DNA of 36,455 nucleotides from Clostridia bacterium (lineage in GTDB: Bacteria; Bacillota; Clostridia; Oscillospirales; Ethanoligenentaceae): NCBI GenBank assembly GCA_031292115.1, contig JARLHS010000136.1, positions 1 through 36,455 on the forward strand. The letters are read 5' to 3'. Position 1 is the first letter of the stretch. Every line of letters begins with the position of its first letter. A model generated the notes under the pieces. It was given only the letters and a program-made list of their open reading frames with translations. It was not told where the DNA came from and did no database searches. Below, one piece after another: positions 7,810 to 16,539 of the stretch. The position numbers and the translations under genes were made by a program.

Positions 7810-9099
7810 TTATGTCCGGCCGGTAAACGTCAGATACAGCAGCACGCCGTTGAGTACGACAATCACAGCCGCGATGATGGTGCCGAGAATCTGTACCGAT
7901 ATTTTGTTCGCAAAGCTGCCCATTAAATCTTTTCGCTTTGCTATAACAAGCATCTGTATGATCGGTAGCGGGAGGATGAAGCTGAGCGCGACCTGACTCA
8001 GCACGAGGGCATTCATCGGATTAACGCCAAGTGCGATAATAAGAAGCGCCGGCATCATGGTAATCAGCCTTCTCAGATTGATGGGGATACTGATATTTAC
8101 AAATCCTTTCATTATGGTTTGCCCCGCCATAGTGCCAACCGCTGAAGACGAGAGCCCGGACGCAAGTAGGGCGATCCCAAAAGCCCCGCTTGAAAGCGAC
8201 CCCAAAAGCGGCTCGAGCGATTTATGTGCCTGCTGCATAGTATCCACCGCCATGCCATTCCTGTAAAACACGGCGGCGGAAACCACCAGCATTGCGGCGT
8301 TGACAAAAAAAGCGATATTCATGGCAACCGCAATATCGATTTTTTCCATTTTCAAATGATGTCGTTTCGCCTCGTCGGACGAATCCACGCATCTGTACTG
8401 AACCAACTGCGAATGCAGGTAAATGACATGGGGCATGACCGTCGCTCCCAGCATGCCGACGGCAATCATAACCGCTTCACCGTTTGGAAGCGAAGGAATA
8501 ATGGTGTGAATTCCCACCTGTGTCCAATCCGGTTTTGCCAGGAATATCTCGACCAGATACGCTCCGCTGATTACCGCAACAAGTACGGTAATGATCACTT
8601 CCACTGCTTTCTGGCCGTATTTCTCCATATAGCAAATCATAAAAGTCATAAGACCGGTCAACAGGCCCGCATAGAGCATGGGTATATTAAACAACAGGTT
8701 GAGCCCAAGCGTGCCGCCGAGAAATTCTGCCAGATCGGTTGCCATTGCGCCGATCTCCGCGATTATCCAGAATATCCAGTTCACTGGCTTTGGAAATACG
8801 CTTGCGCACATTTCCGGGAGGTTGTGACCTGTGGCGATGCCGAGTTTTGCCGACATTGTCTGTAAAAAAATAGCCATTAGATTGCTCCACAAAATCACCC
8901 AGATTAATGCATAGTTAAATTTGGAGCCGCCACTGATGTTAGTCGCAAAATTGCCGGGATCAATATAGGCGACGCTTACGATAAAAGCCGGACCAAGGAA
9001 TGACGTGAGATGGCGGAGCCGCAATGTATTTCCTTTTTGTGCACGCTGTGGCACGTTTACGCATACCGGCACGGCATCCGTCATGGTCTGTATGTTCAA
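7810..9099 (-). CDS. mntH: Nramp-family Mn2+/Fe2+ : H+ symporter
   Basis: A polytopic membrane protein of 429 aa that imports divalent metal ions, mainly manganese, with protons. The first helix carries the metal-binding DPGN motif (residues 47-50, AYIDPGNFATN), and helix 6 carries MPH (222-224, MPHVIYLHSQLVQ). Both are required for Nramp transport and both are intact. The start is read as TTG at 9099 because AAGGTGG lies six bases upstream; an ATG five codons downstream lacks a site. The gene is divergent from the rRNA methyltransferase, and a perfect TTAGCC-GG-GGCTAA palindrome lies 24 bp upstream, suggesting metal-responsive repression by a DtxR/MntR-type protein. Confidence 0.92.
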   Translation of the reverse strand: MNIQTMTDAVPVCVNVPQRAQKGNTLRLRHLTSFLGPAFIVSVAYIDPGNFATNISGGSKFNYALIWVILWSNLMAIFLQTMSAKLGIATGHNLPEMCASVFPKPVNWIFWIIAEIGAMATDLAEFLGGTLGLNLLFNIPMLYAGLLTGLMTFMICYMEKYGQKAVEVIITVLVAVISGAYLVEIFLAKPDWTQVGIHTIIPSLPNGEAVMIAVGMLGATVMPHVIYLHSQLVQYRCVDSSDEAKRHHLKMEKIDIAVAMNIAFFVNAAMLVVSAAVFYRNGMAVDTMQQAHKSLEPLLGSLSSGAFGIALLASGLSSSAVGTMAGQTIMKGFVNISIPINLRRLITMMPALLIIALGVNPMNALVLSQVALSFILPLPIIQMLVIAKRKDLMGSFANKISVQILGTIIAAVIVVLNGVLLYLTFTGRT

Positions 9100-9119
9100 G
9101 TTTTACCACCTTGTCAAAA

Positions 9120-9138
9120 ATATTAGCCGGGGCTAAAA
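9120..9138. promoter_or_regulatory. Palindromic operator candidate (DtxR/MntR-like) upstream of mntH
   Basis: TTAGCC (9123-9128), GG, GGCTAA (9131-9136) is a perfect inverted repeat extended by A/T flanks. It overlaps a minus-strand TAATAT -10-like hexamer (9125-9120) and lies just before the mntH Shine-Dalgarno. DtxR/MntR family operators are A/T-flanked TTAG...CTAA palindromes, so control of the Nramp gene by metal is the natural reading. It is an inference. Confidence 0.5.
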
Positions 9139-9212
9139 CCCCTCTGATTTACAGTATGTCTGACCGCAGCCGTTGGTTACACGGTGATTTTTTAAGAAAA
9201 AGAGGCACGAAA

Positions 9213-10616
9213 ATGGCCCCTGCAAAGAACGACATCATTGAAATCGAGATCACCGGCACCACGCACGACGGCTCCGGCGTCGGGCGGCTCGGCGGGCTTG
9301 TAATTTTTATCCCTGCGTGCGCGCAGGGCGACACGGTGCGCGCGCAGCTGATCCATATGAAAAAGAACCTCGCTTATGCGAGGCTGATTGAAGTCCTTAA
9401 ACCATCGCCGTCGCGCATCGGGCTGGATTGCCCGGTCTTTTACCGCTGCGGCGGCTGCGCTTTCCGCCATATTGCCTATGACAAGGAGCTCGAGATCAAG
9501 CAGCAGCGTGTCGCGGATGCGCTTCAGAAGATCGGCGGGCTTGAAATTGTGCCCGAAAAGATCCTCGCCTGCGAAGAGACGCTGGGCTACCGCAACAAGG
9601 CGCAGTACCCCGTGGCGCTTTCGAACGGGGAAATCCAGATCGGCTTTTACGCAAGGGCGAGCCACCGCATTGTCGGCGATGACGCCTGTCTGCTGCAGCC
9701 GCGCTGCTTTGAGCAGGCGCTCGGCGCGTTCCGACAGTGGATCGGGCAATCGGGCGTCTCAATCTATAACGAAGCCGACGGCACCGGCCTGCTGCGGCAT
9801 ATCTATCTGCGCCTCGCGCAGGCGACGGGCGAGCTCATGGCCTGCGCGGTCGTCAACGGTGACTCCATCCCGCAAAGTGAGCCGCTCGTCAGGCTTCTCA
9901 AGAGCCGCTGCCCGCAGCTTAAAAGCGTTGTGCTCAACGTCAACACGCGGAGCACAAACGCCATCCTTGGCCCCCGGTGCGAGTTACTCTGGGGCGCCGA
10001 GCGCATCACGGACATCCTCTGTGGGCTGAAGATCGAGCTGTCGCCTCTGTCGTTCTATCAGGTCAACCGCCCGCAGGCGGAGCGGCTCTACGGCCTCGCG
10101 GCGGAATTTGCCGACCTCAACGGCAACTTGCCGCACAGCAACCTGCCGCACAGCACCCTGCCGCACGGCGGGCTGCTTCTCGATCTTTACTGCGGCGCGG
10201 GTACGATCGGGCTTTCAATGGCAGGCCAGGCGGCGAAGGTGATCGGTGTTGAGGCCGTCGCCGACGCCGTGGAGGATGCGCGGCGAAATGCGCGGATCAA
10301 CGGCATTAAAAATGCTGAATTCCTCTGTGCCGATGCGACGGACGCCGCCTGCCGCCTGCTCGCACAGGGGCTCCGGCCCGATGTCGTGGTGATCGACCCG
10401 CCGCGCAGCGGCTGCTCGGCCCAGACGATCTCGGCCATCACGCAAATGTCGCCCGCGCGCGTCGTCTATGTTTCATGCGACCCTGCCACGCTGGCACGCG
10501 ACCTTGCGCTTTTCGGGCAGAGCGGCTACCGCTGCGCGCGCGTGAAGCCCGTGGATATGTTCCCCCGCACGGCGCACGTTGAGACGGTCGTATTGATGAC
10601 AAGGGTAAAAGACTGA
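9213..10616 (+). CDS. rlmD: 23S rRNA (uracil-C5)-methyltransferase, RlmD/RumA family
   Basis: A 467-aa SAM-dependent RNA methyltransferase that makes m5U in 23S rRNA. In order it shows a TRAM domain (about 8-65), a [4Fe-4S] cysteine cluster with C73, C79 and C82 (CPVFYRCGGC) plus a later cysteine in DDACLLQ, and the SAM-binding motif LLDLYCGAGTIGLS. The catalytic motifs VVIDPPRSGC and VVYVSCDPATLARDL follow, with the nucleophilic Cys in SCDP. The frame is open from 9024, but the ATG at 9213 with AGAGG upstream matches the family N-terminus and clears the divergent mntH gene. Just before the SAM motif is a low-complexity insertion of three tandem (S/N)LPH units, described as a repeat below. 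Confidence 0.93.
   Translation: MAPAKNDIIEIEITGTTHDGSGVGRLGGLVIFIPACAQGDTVRAQLIHMKKNLAYARLIEVLKPSPSRIGLDCPVFYRCGGCAFRHIAYDKELEIKQQRVADALQKIGGLEIVPEKILACEETLGYRNKAQYPVALSNGEIQIGFYARASHRIVGDDACLLQPRCFEQALGAFRQWIGQSGVSIYNEADGTGLLRHIYLRLAQATGELMACAVVNGDSIPQSEPLVRLLKSRCPQLKSVVLNVNTRSTNAILGPRCELLWGAERITDILCGLKIELSPLSFYQVNRPQAERLYGLAAEFADLNGNLPHSNLPHSTLPHGGLLLDLYCGAGTIGLSMAGQAAKVIGVEAVADAVEDARRNARINGIKNAEFLCADATDAACRLLAQGLRPDVVVIDPPRSGCSAQTISAITQMSPARVVYVSCDPATLARDLALFGQSGYRCARVKPVDMFPRTAHVETVVLMTRVKD
10124..10168 (+). repeat. In-frame 15-bp minisatellite in the RlmD gene
   Basis: Three consecutive 15-bp units reading CAAC(T/C)TGCCGCACAG, the last slightly diverged, encode the residues NLPHS-NLPHS-TLPHG. 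It lies in the linker between the RNA-binding and SAM-binding parts, where length change is tolerated. Confidence 0.8.
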
Positions 10617-10871
10617 ATATACAAAAAGCCCAGTAAATAAGCCGTTTCTGTGATTTTGCGATTTTTAAACTATACACTTAAACGTGATTTTGCTTGTTCA
10701 TGGAAATCAGTCTATCGGGTCGGATTCCGTTTGCGAGAGAACAGGATTGATAACGGGGTTTGACGAGTGTACAGGATAGATGTCTTTTCCGGGGGTGAGA
10801 GAGCTGGTTAGATATAAACAAATTAAGGTACCCTACGTTGATTTCGTAGAGTGCCGTGCTTATTTCTGCCA
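10617..10871. other. Non-coding accessory junction after rlmD
   Basis: No gene or clear terminator is supported between the rlmD stop and the first recombinase remnant. A 64-codon minus-strand reading frame here has no ribosome site and no recognisable content. The segment 10828-10855 (GGTACCCTACG...CGTAGAGTGCC) contains a CTACG/CGTAG inverted repeat that recurs after the third recombinase tail (35069-35095) and, in part, after the second (12078-12088). It is probably the terminator or element end linked to the recombinase gene. Confidence 0.5.
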
Positions 10872-11008
10872 TTATTCATTTACATCCACTGTTACGCCAG
10901 ACTTGTAATTGCTGACCGGTCGGGTACGATCAGCCGGTGAATTTATCTGCAGTAATCGCAGTTACCGTGTAGACGGTGGCCTTTTCAATCATAACCGGGC
11001 GATTCGTC
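10872..11008 (-). pseudogene. Serine recombinase C-terminal remnant A
   Basis: On the minus strand, NRPVMIEKATVY followed in another frame by NYKSGVTVDVNE-stop matches the invariable C-terminus of clostridial large serine recombinases (RRLIEKVTVYEDKFTVEFKSGVTVDVNE type). Only the last 40 or so codons survive and they are broken by at least one frameshift. The stop is TAA at 10874-10872. It is homologous to the remnants at 12103 and 35113. Confidence 0.7.
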
Positions 11009-11034
11009 TTGATCACATTACTAAATTTATCTGA

Positions 11035-11063
11035 TTGAAATAGAAGAGAAAATATGGTATAAT
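11035..11063 (+). promoter_or_regulatory. Strong promoter of the AT-rich lipoprotein gene
   Basis: TTGAAA (11035-11040), 17-bp spacer, TATAAT (11058-11063) preceded by TGG (extended -10). It lies 46 bp before the ATG at 11110. Confidence 0.75.
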
Positions 11064-11109
11064 AATCTATATCTTCTATAAATAACTGCTTTAGAAGGAG
11101 ATGGTTACT

Positions 11110-12036
11110 ATGAAGTACTTCTCGAAAACATTTTCTTCCTTTTTGTTCATACTTGTCTTTGTGTTTGCCTTTTCGGGATGTCATGATGTAGAAACTAAAA
11201 CAAGAAGTTCATCATTGCAATCCTCGGCAGTTAGCTCAGAAAGGAATATGATCAAGGATAATTCTGTTAATTCAACTGATTCTTCTTTATCATCGCAATC
11301 CTCGGCAGTTAGCTCAGAAAGGAATATGAGCAAGGATAATTCTGTTGATTCAACCGATTCTTCTTTATCATCAAATACAAGCTATAATTCAGATGTAAAT
11401 ATGCTAAACAATATAATTGCTGCAGCAAGCACCCATAATATATCGAATATCAAAAGCGCCTTAAAAAAATACTGCGATAAAAACTTTGCTATATCACATA
11501 ATAACCAAAAAGCAGTTTTTTGTGCACAGGGTAATTCATTTTACAATATATATTATCTTGATTTTTCAGGGACAATACCATTTATTAAAAACATAAATAC
11601 GATTAACAACATCAAAGAAGATGTTTTTTACACTGATACTTGGTCTTATGATGATAAATATTTTGATATTAACGCCTGTACGGATGTGATCGGTGGTACG
11701 TTGGTGTTTAATGCTACAACTCTTAAAATAATTTATGAAACCACTGCCTATATGGTTGAAGGTTCCGATTGGTCACCATCAAGCGATTCAATTGTTTTAT
11801 CCGTGCCTAATGAAAGCGTGAAGTTAAATTATCAGGGCGGTGAATTGGAATATTCAACTGATGTAGTTGTTTATAATGCAGAAAAATTATCAACAAAAAT
11901 CGTCTTACCGGCCAATCCCAAGTATGTATACGTCAATTTGGTTTGGGACAATAGCGGGATCACTGCAACCAGACATTATTTGGACGATAGTACAAATTCT
12001 AAAACCAAAATCGATAAGTTGAATATATTTGAATAG
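11110..12036 (+). CDS. AT-rich lipoprotein with duplicated serine-rich linker
   Basis: A secreted, membrane-anchored lipoprotein of about 308 aa. The signal peptide has a lipobox AFSGC, so the mature protein starts at that cysteine. A Ser/Asn-rich linker follows, consisting of two tandem 26-residue copies (QSSAVSSERNM.KDNSV type), then a globular domain of about 210 residues rich in Asn, Tyr and Asp with WSYDD and GSDWSPSSDS motifs. The latter recall WD/beta-propeller-like repeats of the TolB/DPP4 type, but this is only a hint. The ATG at 11110 is chosen because AAGGAG ends at 11100, leaving nine bases; the ATG at 11101 touches it. Base composition is much more AT-rich than the neighbours, and the gene lies between two recombinase remnants, so transfer is likely. 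Function unknown. Confidence 0.8.
   Translation: MKYFSKTFSSFLFILVFVFAFSGCHDVETKTRSSSLQSSAVSSERNMIKDNSVNSTDSSLSSQSSAVSSERNMSKDNSVDSTDSSLSSNTSYNSDVNMLNNIIAAASTHNISNIKSALKKYCDKNFAISHNNQKAVFCAQGNSFYNIYYLDFSGTIPFIKNINTINNIKEDVFYTDTWSYDDKYFDINACTDVIGGTLVFNATTLKIIYETTAYMVEGSDWSPSSDSIVLSVPNESVKLNYQGGELEYSTDVVVYNAEKLSTKIVLPANPKYVYVNLVWDNSGITATRHYLDDSTNSKTKIDKLNIFE
11218..11373 (+). repeat. Two tandem 78-bp repeats in the lipoprotein linker
   Basis: Unit 1 (11218-11295) and unit 2 (11296-11373) differ at only a few bases and encode 26 residues each in the Ser-rich linker just after the lipid anchor. Confidence 0.85.
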
Positions 12037-12102
12037 CAGATAGTTGCCCTGAATAAGTTTTACCATAATAAATCGAGGTACCCTACATCGTTCTTTTTTA
12101 CC

Positions 12103-12548
12103 TTATTCCTCGACATCCACCATCACGCCTGCTTGAATTCCACGGTGAATGTGTCATAAGCGGCCGCGCACGGCGGCTTTGTAGACATGGTGACTTTTTC
12201 AATCAGCCGCCGGACAGAGCGGCACACCCACCTTGCGGCGGGTGGTCGTATTCGGTCAGGGCAGTTGGCTGCTCCCGCAGGAAGGTGCCCATGTCGGTGA
12301 TGCGCTTTTTCTGCTCGTCCCGCCCGGCGCTTTCCAGCTGAAGCTTCTGCTTATCCTCGCGAAGACGATAAATCTCCTCGCCAATATCCTCATAATCGGC
12401 TCGGGCGCCGGTTCGCTTCAAAAGCTCCTCCTGCAGTTCGGCCAGCCGCTTGTCGACGTCGGTAAGTGGCTGGCTTTTTTCGGATTCCAGAACGGTTTCG
12501 ATGTTTCTTTGCAGGGTGGCGAGGAAGGTGTCCTTGCCACACCATTAT
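12103..12548 (-). pseudogene. Serine recombinase C-terminal remnant B
   Basis: The minus strand reads KDTFLATLQRNIETVLES, then a coiled-coil segment (KRLAELQEELLKRTG, YEDIGEEIYRLREDKQK), then FLREQPTALTEYD. After a frameshift it ends in YDTFTVEF...VDVEE-stop (TAA at 12105-12103). This is the last 145 or so residues of a large serine recombinase of clostridial integrative elements: the zinc-ribbon/coiled-coil end, with the catalytic domain lost. It shares an unusual MSTKPPCAAAYD segment with remnant C, so B and C come from close relatives. Confidence 0.8.
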
Positions 12549-12641
12549 ATTGCTCGAACAGGTGAGAACTATAGTAAACTCTCTTTGGCTGAACTTATTA
12601 CCCCATGAGGTGTGAATCATTTGGATGTGCAAACTCGATAT

Positions 12642-12840
12642 GCTGGGAGCGCACCACACCGGCAGTGTGTAGGTCACAAGTTCGAGTCTCGTATGCTACG
12701 CCAATAAAGCAAGCCACAAGGCCAAAAACCTTGTGGCTTTACTTATAAGACCGGGCACTTGAAGAAGAGTTCAGGGGGCACAATGAAGGCCTTTTCGAAG
12801 GAGGGCGCTCTTGCTTGTTTTACACGTTTTGAATTGCTTC
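12642..12840. repeat. Direct repeat DR-L: tRNA-Ala 3' fragment plus hairpin
   Basis: This copy of about 199 bp aligns over its length with 22544-22740. It begins with GCTGGGAG, then an anticodon arm with loop CGGCAG/CTGGCAG (GGC anticodon), a T-arm GTTCGAGTCTCG and an acceptor end TATGCTACGCCA: the 3' two thirds of a tRNA-Ala(GGC)-like gene without its 5' part. The tRNA hairpin terminator and about 100 bp of further shared sequence follow, ending inside the last codons of rpoN. Such 3' tRNA fragments are typical leftovers of integration at a tRNA gene. Confidence 0.8.
12711..12740 (+). terminator. Strong hairpin after the tRNA fragment (left copy)
   Basis: AAGCCACAAGG (12711-12721) pairs perfectly with CCTTGTGGCTT around a CCAAAAA loop and ends in TTT. 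The same hairpin is conserved in the right copy at 22613-22642. Confidence 0.8.
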
Positions 12841-14106
12841 TGCGCCTGAGAATTCCCTTTGACCGGTTTCCCGCCGCCGCGCCGCTGCGGGAATCCCCAT
12901 TTCCTGCCGGTATTTTGTGATTGTACGCTTGGCCGCCGCCTGTCCGATGGAGGCCAGGTACCGGGCGATCCGGCCATCGCTGAGCGGGCATTCCACCTGC
13001 TCGTTTTCAATCAGGGAACGGATCACCGCTTTGATCTGTTCCCGGGAACCACCGGCAGCGATGCGCGAGGTAAAAAAATCCCGGAGAGGGTAGACCCGCC
13101 CCTTGAACTGCAGATACTTGTCGGCTATGGAGCGACTGATCGTGGATGCGGACAGCCCCAGCGCCTCAGCCACATATTCCTGCGTCAGCGGGGAAAGCGG
13201 CGCCTGCCTGATGAAAAATGTGCGCTGCACTCCGAGAATCTGTTTTCCGATGGCAAGCAGCGTGTTTTGCCTGCGGTTCAGCGCTTCCACAAGGTGATGC
13301 GCTTCGGAAAACAGCTGCTCGGAAGGCCACGTCCCCGCACCGCCGGGCACGGCTTCCGCGTCTGCTGAAAGCCGCAGGAGGGGCGTCCGCTGCACGGGCG
13401 CAGCCACGGGCTCGTTGTCCCGGATATACACGATCAGCTCGGGAAATATGTAACGCGCCTCTCCCATCTCCGCACCCAGCGGGAACGGATGCAGCGCCCG
13501 GATATGCGCCGCCGCCCGCCTCACGGCGCCCTCCGGCACATTCAGCGCGTTCGCAATACCGCTGTAATCCATATTTGCAAGGGACGGAAGACAGTCCTTT
13601 ACGATTGCCATGGCGATACGGTCCATCGGGGACTCCCGCCTCAGCTGCATATACAGGCATTCCCGAAGGCTGCGGGCACCGACACCCGCAGGCTCCAGCG
13701 ATTGCAGCAGACGCAGTACCCCCAGCGCCTCCGCCCGTGAAACGCCCATTTCTCCCGTCATATCGGTCAGGATACCCGGCGGCAGATACCCGCGTTCATT
13801 CAGGGCGTCAAGCAGGAACTCCGCCCGACGGCACAAAGTGGAATCGTCCGCCGATATGTGAAGCTGAAAGCGAAGATCGTTCAGCGCGCTCGTTTTAGCC
13901 GCCGTGTAAGTCTCGAAGGAATTGCCTTCGCAGAGGTCGGGCTGCAGCGGCGTCCAGTCGGTTTCCAGCAGCGGATTCCGTTCCGATATTTCCCGGATCA
14001 GATTGTTCAGCTCCGTCACACCCAGCGACAGCACATGCAACGACTGCCGCTGATAGGCGTTCAGCGACAGCTTCTGCTTCTGCCGTGGCACGAGAATTTG
14101 CCGCAT
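12820..14106 (-). CDS. rpoN: RNA polymerase sigma-54 factor
   Basis: A 428-aa sigma-54 protein that directs RNA polymerase to -24/-12 promoters and needs an AAA+ activator. Region I is seen at residues 5-50 (QKLSLNAYQRQSLHVLSLGVTEL, then ERNPLLE), followed by the core-binding domain (about 75-200). The HTH follows (LSPLTQEYVAEALGLSASTISRSIADKYLQ), then the RpoN box AKRTITKYR (about 392-400), so the protein looks complete. It lies 14 bp downstream of the sigma-54 activator gene on the same strand, divergent from a catabolic operon that this pair probably controls. The last codons lie inside the left direct repeat. The stop that ends the parallel frame in the right repeat (TAA) reads CAA here, adding Gln-Asn-Val before the real stop. 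Whether the genome has a second rpoN is unknown. Confidence 0.93.
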   Translation of the reverse strand: MRQILVPRQKQKLSLNAYQRQSLHVLSLGVTELNNLIREISERNPLLETDWTPLQPDLCEGNSFETYTAAKTSALNDLRFQLHISADDSTLCRRAEFLLDALNERGYLPPGILTDMTGEMGVSRAEALGVLRLLQSLEPAGVGARSLRECLYMQLRRESPMDRIAMAIVKDCLPSLANMDYSGIANALNVPEGAVRRAAAHIRALHPFPLGAEMGEARYIFPELIVYIRDNEPVAAPVQRTPLLRLSADAEAVPGGAGTWPSEQLFSEAHHLVEALNRRQNTLLAIGKQILGVQRTFFIRQAPLSPLTQEYVAEALGLSASTISRSIADKYLQFKGRVYPLRDFFTSRIAAGGSREQIKAVIRSLIENEQVECPLSDGRIARYLASIGQAAAKRTITKYRQEMGIPAAARRRETGQREFSGAEAIQNV

Positions 14107-14120
14107 ATTCGCTTCTCCTA

Positions 14121-15266
<1,146 letters not shown>

Positions 15267-16138
15267 GCTTTAAACAGGGAGGATACGTCCATAGAAGCGG
15301 CCGGCAGCGAAGGCTCGTTGATCAGCTGTCTGAAGTGGCTGTTGACCTGCAGCACCCGCATCTTCCCGTCGAGAATCAGCACGCCGTCGGAGGCGTCGTT
15401 GAGCGTATAGTCGATGATGGCGGTATTGCGCAGGTTCAGAAACTGTTTCTCGATCAGATCCGCGGCAGTAGCGATCAGTGCCATGAGAGAATCGTTGTAA
15501 AATTCCTTATAGAACGTGACGGTGATGGCACCCACGGTCTCGCCGTCGTTGCTATGCACCGGCGCGGTCACACAGTTGAAAATCACATGGCTGTTCAAAT
15601 AATGTTCCGAGGCATAGGTATAAAATTGCTTGTTATACATGAGCGCAAGGCTGATGGCGTTGGTTCCCACGGTTTCCTCGCTCCAAACGGAGCCGACCCT
15701 GAGCTTCATCTCACGCACGCTCTCGTCCAACAACTCGTTTGCGGAAAAGTAAAGCACCACGCCCTCGTTGTCCGTCAGGTATGTGGCGCAGAGGCAGCTT
15801 CCACTGGTCAGCTGACGCTGCACTCTGTCGATCACAGGCGTCGCGATGCGCACAAGGTATGCGTTTTGCCGGAGCTTTTTCTCCAGCGGGGTCCCATCCA
15901 CAAAGCGATGCCTGCCCTTCGCCGGCGTCAGCCCCGCGTCCTTGCACCGCTGCCAGGAAGCTGCAATTTCCGGACGGACCATAGCGTCGATTTTCCCCGT
16001 AGAAAAATAGCGTTTTCTGGCTTTCTCAAGCAGAGACAACATTTCGTGATGCTTCGCGTCCCCCTGAGAAAGATTTTCTTCCACCGTGTCGACGGTCACC
16101 TGCCGGGGAAGCCGACTCGCTTTTGATTGATTCGTCAT

Positions 16139-16539
16139 TGACGACACCTCGTCAAATTCAAATTTTAACAAATCGTTTCCAGAAGAATAATCCAGGCCTG
16201 CTCTTATATTTTTAAGGATCATTTGCCTGACAATGAAAATGGCCGCCTGTATGAATCAGCCGTCTGCTTTCCAGTAGGAATATTCATTCCTGTCTTAACA
16301 TACCATTTATTTTCTTGCTTTGCAACAGGGTGGAGTAGCTCTAAAAAAATAAAAAAAGATCCTTGTTAAGCAGCCGATAAACAAATCCATCTGTGAATCG
16401 CGGGCGGTAAGTCATTCAGCTTTGCGCTGACGCGGCAGAGTTTCACATATTCTCAAATTGAGACAAAACGCCGGGCAATTTTGCGCACAAAACTTGCTTG
16501 TGATCTATGTGAGCACATTTTAACATAAGGAGGCGCGCC
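16139..16539. promoter_or_regulatory. Divergent control region between activator and ALDH
   Basis: No gene is supported in these 400 bp. Two inverted repeats stand out: GGAAT-ATTC-ATTCC (16277-16290) and TCTCAA-A-TTGAGA (16451-16463). An A-rich tract lies between them (about 16341-16359). The first is placed like an upstream activator site, about 230 bp before the presumed start point; the second lies close to the promoter. Which, if either, binds the activator is not known. Confidence 0.4.
16483..16498 (+). promoter_or_regulatory. Sigma-54-type -24/-12 promoter candidate for ALDH
   Basis: GCGCAC-AAAAC-TTGCT has the -23 to -21 CAC, the TTGC of the -12 element and the correct 10-bp spacing between the -24 G and the -13 GC, but the first base of the canonical GG is C. 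It lies 42 bp before the ALDH start, which suits a short leader. Presence of rpoN and the activator next door makes it plausible; the match is imperfect. Confidence 0.4.

Noticed and set aside
10678-10872. 64-codon minus-strand frame after rlmD
   Set aside because: No ribosome site; it covers the element-end block that is non-coding in the other copy near 35069.
12642-12702. Functional tRNA-Ala gene
   Set aside because: The 5' acceptor strand and most of the D-arm are missing, and the T-stem has a mismatch, in both copies; these are fragments only.
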